This document shows positions 56,121 to 64,000 of a stretch of 64,000 nt of DNA, in pieces (the stretch's first letter is position 1; the number at the start of each line of letters is the position of its first letter). Both the position numbers and the translations under genes were made by a program. The notes below the pieces were generated by a model. The model ran no database searches and was not told the origin of the DNA. It worked only from the letters and a program-made list of their open reading frames with translations. Location of the stretch: contig NC_133219.1 in the NCBI RefSeq assembly GCF_040436345.1, forward strand, positions 22,347,458-22,411,457, given 5' to 3'. The stretch comes from Pagrus major. Its lineage: Eukaryota > Chordata > Actinopteri > Spariformes > Sparidae.

Positions 56121-56456
56121 TTTGGGGTGCAGCGAACAATTATTTTCATTATCAGTAATCTGGTGATTATTGATCATTTTTCATAGAAAATAGTCTTAAA
56201 TGACCCTAGAACCCAATAGGGCATCTTCAAATGTCTTATTTTGTTTGACAAACAGTCCAAAACCAAAAGATGTTTTCTTTTCTTCTCAAAAGATATTTGA
56301 TTTATCATCATAGGATGCAAAGAAAATTATAAATCTTCGTATTTGAGTAGATAAAACCTTTGAATTTTTGGCATTTTTGCTCAAAACTGACAAAACAAGT
56401 AATCCAATTCATTTTCTGTCAATCCATTGACTAATTATTTGATATTTTCAGCTCTA
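56121..56456. mobile_element. AGAGCTGAAA-type fish MITE, near full length
   Basis: Starts GGTGCAGCGAACAATTATTT and ends TATTTTCAGCTCTAA, with internal AAACAGTCCAAAACCAAAAG and AAAATTATAAATC phrases of the family. Confidence 0.65.
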
Positions 56457-56629
56457 ACACAAAATTTTTATTGAATGCAATGACTTTTCACATGAAAAAC
56501 AAGAACTTCCATAACTCATTAGGTCAGTTTTTGATCCTGCTGTAGTTTGCACATCAATAACATGATAAAATAAACATCATCACAATATGATTCCACTGAG
56601 AAATCCACAGTGAATGTTAAATTGCATTT

Positions 56630-56957
56630 AGGCCGCAACTGCCAATAATTTCCATTATCAATGATTGTGATGATTATTTCTTGATTAATTGAATTATAAT
56701 TTGGTCCAACAATGGAATAAAATAGTGAAAACTGTCCTTTAAAATTTCTCAGAGCCAAGCTAATTTCTATACATTGCCTGTTAAGTCCAACCAACAGTCC
56801 ATCCCCCAGAAATATGCATTTACCCATAACATGAGACGACGTATAGCACCAAATCTGTGTGAATCAGGAACGTTTTGCGGTCATGCTTGGAAAAAAAAGC
56901 TCCAAGATTTTCTGTTGATGGACTAATCAATTAATCGAGCCATCATTTCAGCTCTAA
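56630..56957. mobile_element. AGAGCTGAAA-type fish MITE, near full length
   Basis: GGCCGCAACTGCCAATAATTT to CAATTAATCGAGCCATCATT and TCAGCTCTAA. Same orientation as the copy just upstream. Confidence 0.6.
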
Positions 56958-57355
56958 TTGAATTGTCGGCCACTTGAAAAGCAAGAGGGAGAAAATGAAG
57001 AGTGGCAGTGTGGTTGCAACAGTTTGGAGCTTTCAAGAAAGGAAAAAGAAAGAGGAGGAAATTCAAGGCGGCAGAGCACAGAGCAGATGGTGTGTGTGAG
57101 TATGCGAAGAGAGTGTGTGAAGAGAGTGAGGAGACCTGTCCAGGCCAGTCTCATGGCTAACACAGATATCAGCAGGAGGCCAGCATGTGCTATCTTCTCT
57201 TTCTGTCTCCCCCTCCTCCCCTACTTGCAGTCCCCTTGACCCCTCTCTTCCTTCACCTTGCAGGCGTGAATCATCAGATACGCACACATCTGTGTTCACA
57301 CTCCTCTCTTTTCTCCTCCCTTCTATCTCTCTCTATCTTCTTTTTTACTGTTTTA

Positions 57356-57358
<3 letters not shown>
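56958..57358. other. Intergenic, C/T-rich tracts
   Basis: Pyrimidine-rich sequence before the CT microsatellite. Frames here are simple-sequence artefacts. Confidence 0.35.

Positions 57359-57389
<31 letters not shown>
57359..57389 (+). repeat. (CT)n microsatellite
   Basis: About 15 CT units, continuing as imperfect CT-rich sequence. Confidence 0.9.
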
Positions 57390-57395
<6 letters not shown>

Positions 57396-58798
57396 TCTTT
57401 GTCACTCTCTCATCTGTTTCTTGGTGCATCTGGTGAACATGAGCTGTGGAAAGACAACAGACAAGTAATGGGAGAAGTGTGTGGGCGAGTGTGTGTGTGT
57501 GTTGTGTGGGGGCGGCTGTGCACATCTGCATGTGTGCCGTATCCACAGATGACAAAGGCAACTGTGCGTCTTCGTCAACCAAATCCCATCTGAAAGTATT
57601 TTCATATGAGCTCTTGGTTCTGTATCGACACTGAACAGACACCCACAAAAACCACTGACACTTGAGTCGCTAAGCTGTCCAACAAGGATTGCTGAAATCT
57701 CTCAATATGCGCCAATTTACAATAGTAGCATGAACATGCTCTGCGTATAAAAAGCTTGGTGGTTGGGCAGTCAGTCCTGATCCGCTTGACAGCAAATGTA
57801 TCCATCTGTCTAGGTCTTCACAAGAACTGGACAAAATCATACAGGAATAAGTTTACTGGATGATTTGTGCGGGGACTAACAACTCTTGTGTAGTAGCCGT
57901 CATAACTCAAAGTGGTTTATACAGAAAGGAGTTAAAGTCAGTGCACACTGTGTTTGGCTTACATACTTTTTTTTGTTACTCAGGTACAATTAGAGACAGG
58001 TTCCAGTAGCTGCTTCCATTTCAAAGCGTCTCACCAAGGTTTATAAAGGTCTGACGCTAACAAACCTCCTACCAAACTTTTCTTTTTCTCTCCTCACTCT
58101 ATTATGCAACGCACCTCATTTTAATTAGGCTGCCACTGAAACCTGTTGTGTTTCTGCTCTCTGAGCCAACAAGAGGTGATTGAAGATGTTTTTAGCTGTT
58201 GGTTACATGCAGATGAAAAGTGGAACTAATGGGGCGCCCCTGTAGCTGATCTGGTTGTGATCATTTTCCGTACATTTTCTTATTGATACCATATGAATGT
58301 TATTAAAAAAATATGTAAAAGTGTGTGTTAAGTTTATATCAAGTTTCATGTCTGTTGGGACATAATCTCTGAAATTATGATAAAGCATTTGTTCAACATA
58401 AAATAAATTATTTCCTTTAGCGGTGATTTTAACTTAAAAAAAAATCAATAATAATTGTGTTATCTTGAGTCCTTAGCAGCAGCCCATATCTGACTCCGAC
58501 CTGTGGCCCGTGATGCATGCATTTTTGTGTATTAAAAAGAATGCAATTTTCAGAGTTCATTGTCAATGTTTAGATATCCTTTGTACATATGAAAACGCAA
58601 GTACCATCAGACCCACACTAGATTATCAAGATGCGGAGGCCGATTATCTGACAAGCTGTTACAAGTATAAAAAGCTGACACCATCATGAAACCAGTCAAT
58701 TGTATGTTCAGTATGTTAACATGAAGCTGAATTTGGTCGGTGCCTAACGTCCCTCTGCACTTTGATTCTGGCTGTGAGAACAACTTCAAAGATGTCAT
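57390..58798. other. Intergenic, nothing recognised
   Basis: No exon or named repeat recognised. Confidence 0.3.
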
Positions 58799-58985
58799 GA
58801 CTGGGGCTGTAAAAAACAATCTGTTTCATTATCAGTTAACATATAGATTGTTTGTTTGTTCTCTAAAATACCAAAAACAGCAGGAAAAGTGCTCATCACA
58901 GCTTGAAACAGTCCAAAACCAAAAGATATTCTGTTCACTCTCATGGAAGACTAAAAAACATTCATACTGAGAATATGCAGATGAC
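58799..58985. mobile_element. AGAGCTGAAA-type MITE, left part
   Basis: GACTGGGGCTGTAAAAAACAA, AAACAGTCCAAAACCAAAAG and TTCATACTGAGAATATG; diverged partial copy. Confidence 0.5.
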
Positions 58986-59864
58986 ATTTGGAGAGTTTTC
59001 TGAAATGAATTCCTTCATGTGTAGTACTGCAGTGTGAGATGTCTGTGATTTTTTAAACTTTTTGTTAAACTCTTGACACTGTGACTCTTGAGCTGAAGCA
59101 TATGAAGTGCCAGGTTGCATAAGACAGTGTTCAACTTCTGCACTTCGCATATTAACCTTCCACTGCCATGTGCTGCTAATGAATGGTGGCTTTGTGGTTC
59201 AGACCAGGCAGATGCCAAGTCCTGGATGTGCAGAGCCTGCCAGTGACCATCGGTTGCACAGTCAAGCTGCACTGAGAGTAATATGACGATCTGATGGTCT
59301 AATTCGCTAAGAAGTAACATCTGTCAAGCTAAAACATAGTCTGAAGTGTAAACAGATGAAGGTTGTATTGGTTTCTGTTGGAGGCACTCTGGTGGTTTGT
59401 ACTTTCAGCACACCTACAAAACAGCCCAAGCCACCGACCACATCGCTTCCATCTCTGGCCTCACTTTGCCTGAGGTTTCCCCTTGAAGTACCTTTGCTAG
59501 CACCTTGCAAGCCACAAAACACTAACTGACTCCGGGAAGTGACAAATTGAGGGGTTTTGGCAGTCTGCTGGCGGTAAAACATGCCTGTTTACATGGGAGG
59601 ATCCCACAGAACCACAGACATGTCTCCGACAGCCAATAAGAGGAGGAGAGGAGGGAATGAAGGCAGAGCTGTAGAGGGAGTGAAGGAGTGAAGGAGTGAG
59701 AAAGAAAAGGCAGGAATTATAACAGATAGTACCCTGCCAAGATATGAATGCACAGGAATTGTGGGAGGGTCAAACACAGAAGCACACAATTACACGTGTA
59801 CATGCATTTCCCCAAAACATATACAGCCTTCTAGCAAGTTATAAATTCAGACAATTTTGTGGCA
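58986..59864. other. Intergenic, nothing recognised
   Basis: No exon recognised. Confidence 0.3.
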
Positions 59865-60000
59865 AGCTTCAAGGGATGGACAACTGAAATATCTGGACAA
59901 CTACTGGATAGTTTTCCATAAAGTTTAGGCATTCATCAGACAGTCATGGTGCTTTGGTTATCCCCTGACTTTTTCTCTAGTGCCACCATGAGGCTGACAT
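59865..60000 (+). mobile_element. Common percomorph interspersed repeat, part 1
   Basis: ATATCTGGACAACTACTGGAT, CATTCATCAGACAGTCATGG and TTATCCCCTGACTTTTTCTC with TAGTGCCACCATGAGGCTGA are phrases of a repeat I recognise as abundant in percomorph genomes. Confidence 0.55.
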
Positions 60001-60424
60001 TTGTATTGAATGTTGTTGCATAATGAAACAAAACATTGCAAAGTCCTTCATGCTACAGAAATGTAGAAACATTTGAGTCCACCTCTTGTCCCACTTCAGT
60101 TCTGCAATCCTGGATGTTGTGATGGAGAAAGGACTCTATAATGATGTGGGCACAACAGTCTCTGATACCCCGTTGCTTGGCCAACTGGGTAATTTTCCTG
60201 TGATTGGACATTAGCAAGGAGTAGCCTTAAATCCAAGCTGGGTTAGCATGGTTTAATCGTATTAAAGTCTGCTGCTCTTAGTCCGAAACCTGCGCTTTCT
60301 TCTCCAATGTTGATGCATGTATTCTGTCATAGGTAATAGCTACTTGTTTAAACAATAAATCAGAAAAACTGATAGTTAAAAAGACAAAAATGTAGCAAAA
60401 TTTGAAGGAGCTATCAGCCGTTAC

Positions 60425-60665
60425 ATCTGTTTTTGCATGCCATAAGTCATTCATTAAACTATGTGATGAATTGTCATGAAATTTGATTTAGAGAGTCATG
60501 TCAGATGCTCTTTTTTACCCTGTAGCACCATTATCAAGTCAAAATGTAAAGGTTTTCAACAACTTTGTTTTGCTCGCATGCTAACGATAGCATTTAGCTC
60601 AATGCCCTGCTGACCCATGACTCACAGAGCTGCTACCATGGCGGCAGACTCCTTGTCTTGCTATT
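60425..60665 (+). mobile_element. Common percomorph interspersed repeat, part 2
   Basis: TGTCATGAAATTTGATTTAG, GCATGCTAACGATAGCATTT and ACAGAGCTGCTACCATGGC belong to the same repeat family as 59865-60000. Confidence 0.55.
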
Positions 60666-63284
60666 GTGATTGACTGATTAAATCCATGATGGATGCTGCT
60701 GGCACAAGAAATATTCCCAATTCAAAAATCAAACACAACTCCTCCTCTTCTATGAGACTTTAACTTTTTACACCAGACCTCTTCAAGCCAATAAATTACT
60801 GACAGCCATTGTCTTCAGCCAGTGTGTTGAGCTGCCTGTGGAGCAGGGCTCAGATTTCCCGGCCAAGACAAAACTTTAAGACGCTCTGACAGAAACGTCT
60901 GAGAGAGGAGAAACCCTATCCAGCACATGTCATTGTAATTCAGGAATATTATATGATTTAGAGGGTGGAGAGCACAGGGCTATGGAAACACAGAGCTCAG
61001 TGGCAGGGCACACAAAGGATGTCTGTTCCTTCACAATGGAAACCTTGTTGGCATCTCCTTAGTGCCTTGGAGAAAACCAAAGAATAAACAACAGTTTGCT
61101 GTCCCCCGTCTCTGACGTGATTGTATCTCTGACAGCCCTTCCCAAATGGAAATAGGGTGGATTTAAATTCATGCGAGGCAAAGTTCAGTTAGATGCGTTA
61201 TTGAATAATACTGCGTGTGGCTTCATTGTGAATTTGAGGGGTGAAATGCGCAAAAATCACCACAAGTGTGACTAAAGCTAGAGTGCAGCTGTAAAAGACA
61301 ACAAAGCAGTTGAAGCTCGAATCTGTTTATATGAAATCTATAAATGTAATTGCCAGAGGGTCACTGCTCTGTCCTTACTCTCCATCCATCTTCTTTCAGT
61401 AACAGAAATCCCTTTGCCCTACAGTAAGGTGTTCAGGTTAGCGAGAAGGATTATAGACGCTTTGTATCTCCTTAAAGTTGAAACTCACATTTGACTTGAG
61501 GAGCTGCAATTGTCACTTATGACTGCACAATGAAATTTGGACCTCAAGGTTTAATGCAGCACATTAACTGCAGCTCAGTTAAAGCTGCTGATATTAATGA
61601 TGTAGATAGTAACTGTAATATAAAAGGTAGTGATAAACCTACAGAGAATTACCACATCTATGCAGTTCCCCTCAACTCTATGGAGCATTGAACGGCTTTT
61701 AGCTATTTTTTTTTGACTGTTGGTCATGTTGGTTGGTTCTTACTCTCCTTAGCTGTTTTCAGTGAAAAAGCTTTGATAAACCCAGTGTAGGAAACACAGT
61801 GAAGGATTTAGCAGCTAGAGATGATGAAGAATATAAAGGAGGTAAAAGGTGTTTTAGTGTTACGTTTTGTCACGCTTCAGTTTTAAGCATAAAACCTTGT
61901 TTGTGTTTCATGCTATTCACAATTTATCATGATGTATTTGATATTATATGTTTTTTGTCCTTGCATGTCTTGGTGAATATTTGAAATAGTGCTATACTTA
62001 TGTTGTTTATGAGTGGTTGTGTGTGTCTTTCATACGTTGATAATGTGTCACTGTTGCACTGCCTTAAAGTGGCCAAAAAAATGCAGGTTTAATATTAATT
62101 TCATCTATTTCTTATTCAATTAAACTAAATCAAACCAACACAACTGCCGTTGCTAAGTTTGTTTAGCTAAGTCAAACAGGGTTTATCACTTTAATTACTG
62201 ATTTTTATATAAAGTTAGCTATGATTATCAGAGAACCACTGACTGCTGCTGGATATTGTGTTTGAAAGTTCTGGTGATTCCCTGTTATGGTTGCAGTCCG
62301 CTGCAGTAAACATTCACTACTCCACATTATTGCCTCTGCCAGAGGCAAGTGAAGAGTTTCATTTGAGCAAAGCTCCATAGGAAATGAATTAGATGAGATG
62401 GAAAATGTAGAAAAGATGCACATGACATTCTCCAGGCTGATTTTCTGGGGATCTGCTTTGTTCCAAGAATTGATACTGATACTGTGTGAGCACACTGCTT
62501 CACCATCTCATTTATCATCTTTGAGGTGTTCAAAATAATACAAGTGAAACACTTTAAACAGCTGGACAAGCCAAACCGGTGTTAGTTGAGGCAACAAGTT
62601 CATTTGAAGAAGGGGTTCCTCTTTGAAGAAGTGTCACCAAGCAAACAACAAGCGAACTGAGGAGGATTTATGACTTCTGGAGCTCACCTCTGCTTTCCCC
62701 ACAGCTGCCTTTACACACTCGGCTAGTGACACCCCAGCAGGAAAGCCAGGAAGAGCTGCCACACATAAACCAAACGTCCTGAAAAGCTATAGTAGGCAAC
62801 AACTTCATGGCCCTGAGGAAGCATGGAAATGTCTTTATTATGGAGGTTGCTATGTTTCCATGTGTGGTTTTCATTCAGAGCTAATCATGAAAATGGTTTA
62901 TGATGTTTTTTTCATCCTTTTTTTTTGTTGCATTTTTTTCCATATTACACAACATGGAGTTCTCAGATGATTTGGATTTGATAAAAAATTGTCCAGCATA
63001 TGTTGAAAACCTCATTAAAACCCTGTCTTGATGTCTCGTACAGTGTCTCCAGCTCTTTTATGCAAGAACCTGACAGCTAAGATGTGTGAAGGATTAGATT
63101 TGAAATAGCTATGATCTGATAACGTGTCTAATGTCCCGGTCCAACCACTTTCCCTAACATGTTCTTGTGTTGTTTGTAAAAAATGTATCTCTGTATATGC
63201 ACTGCTATCACAAAACAGACCAAAAATGATCATATTTTTCATGAAACAATCGTGTTTCTCCTGATTGCTGATTTTATGTTTTCA
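60666..63284. other. Intergenic, no gene recognised
   Basis: No convincing exon. The stretch 61105-61290 (AAATAGGGTGGATTTAAATTC, GATGCGTTATTGAATAATAC) has the texture of a conserved noncoding sequence but nothing specific. Confidence 0.3.
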
Positions 63285-63640
63285 CAGAGTGCTTGAACTT
63301 GGAGGGAACAGGCTCTCATTAAAATGACCAGCCAGGGTTTAATCAATTTGCTGCCATCTTGATTAGCCAACGATCCACCAATCTACCCGACAATCAGCAG
63401 CAATTAGCCTGACCTCGAATAAAATCTCCTCCTCAACCCCCAATGAGCATTTTGTCCAACTTATCAGTCCGGTCCGTGCCCCAATGGCAGGGGCTCGTTC
63501 AAGTTCCTGTGATTACCTTTGGCGTCATCTGAGCCGCTATCTCCTCTCCTGTGTAGAGAGGCCAAAAATGTCCAAGCATTGAAGAGGGACTAATGGGCCA
63601 AATCGTGAATGGTCCAGATGGCTGTGGAAGAAATTGGTCT
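63285..63640. other. Candidate conserved noncoding element
   Basis: Non-repetitive sequence with dense homeodomain-like cores (GGTTTAATCAATTTG, CTTGATTAGCC, AGCAATTAGCC) and TGACCTCGAATAAAATC, unlike the AT-rich surroundings. No splice-supported frame. Confidence 0.3.
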
Positions 63641-64000
63641 AAGCCGACAGTTTATCCAGGCATCCGACAATTACAGCCTCCTACTGAAATAAAAGGCAAC
63701 GTTTGGATAGTTCATTTAGATCTTAACAATAGAGGGGAAATGTCAAAACACATTCCCACACACAAATGGAACCATATGGCAGCCATCTCACCTGGCTCGT
63801 GTTCAAAACCTGCTATTCAGATTGTATGGAAAAAGTAACAACTGCAGTCCTTTACAATGTATTTCCACATTAAGTTTCAGCTTTAACTGTTATATTTCAC
63901 TATGTCAGTAATATACCGGATATACGGTATAGCAGTGAATATTTACTACTTGTTGAACTGGAAAATACTTCTCATCTTCTTCTTACTCATCTAAACTTGA
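63641..64000. other. Window end, nothing recognised
   Basis: No feature recognised. Confidence 0.3.

Noticed and set aside
57185-57468. Ser/Leu-rich frames near 57.3 kb
   Set aside because: Simple CT-repeat translation, on both strands.

Overview
The window is vertebrate nuclear DNA, most likely from a percomorph (spiny-rayed) teleost. Support comes from intron-containing C2H2 zinc-finger genes with an N-terminal exon type I know from percomorph annotations, and from several short interspersed DNA-transposon families typical of acanthomorph genomes. Species was not determined. Calls rest on reading the sequence; no search was run.

Positions 1-47,500 hold a tandem cluster of eleven C2H2 zinc-finger genes, called A to K here: A (3-449, 5' cut off), B (2699-4309), C (9248-10649), D (13163-14444, minus), E (16041-17322, minus), F (21076-22865), G (24214-25770), H (27749-30487), I (31760-38104), J (40765-42999) and K (44767-47468). 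B to I share a two-exon plan. Exon 1 encodes a 56-58-residue helical, charged domain (motifs like ERLTAAAEEI and [12 protein letters not shown]) and ends in phase 1 at AG|GT. Exon 2 starts with ELPQ-like residues, continues with an acidic linker ([20 protein letters not shown]), and ends with 4-9 fingers joined mostly by TGEKP linkers. J and K use the same phase-1 junction and linker, but their first exon encodes a Myb/SANT-like (MSANTD-type) domain, which points to exon exchange. I has an insertion of roughly 470 residues of Ser/Thr/Asn/Lys-rich repeats between linker and fingers.

The cluster is still changing. D/E, G/H and J/K are tandem duplicates whose flanks also match. A, B, C and G carry broken or fossil fingers at their 3' ends, and an orphan decayed first exon lies at 12.65-12.72 kb. 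An exact ETS/forkhead-like 12-mer, CGGAAGTAAACA, sits about 90-120 bp before the start codon of C, D, E and I, with variants before F, G and H. By family knowledge such proteins are nuclear DNA-binding factors. Repression of transposons, as for KRAB or FiNZ zinc-finger clusters, is an inference.

Mobile DNA is dense: a damaged LINE at 7.5-8.8 kb, a hAT-type element with an 8-bp target duplication at 10.8-11.4 kb, a 1.08-kb foldback insertion in the H intron, an L1 3' fragment with a 14-bp target duplication at the K promoter, and a 164-bp tandem satellite at 18.5-20.3 kb whose unit junctions are 57-bp palindromes.

From 47.5 to 64 kb I find no convincing coding exon. This part holds microsatellites, MITE copies, fragments of a common percomorph repeat near 60 kb, and a few non-repetitive stretches that could be conserved noncoding elements.
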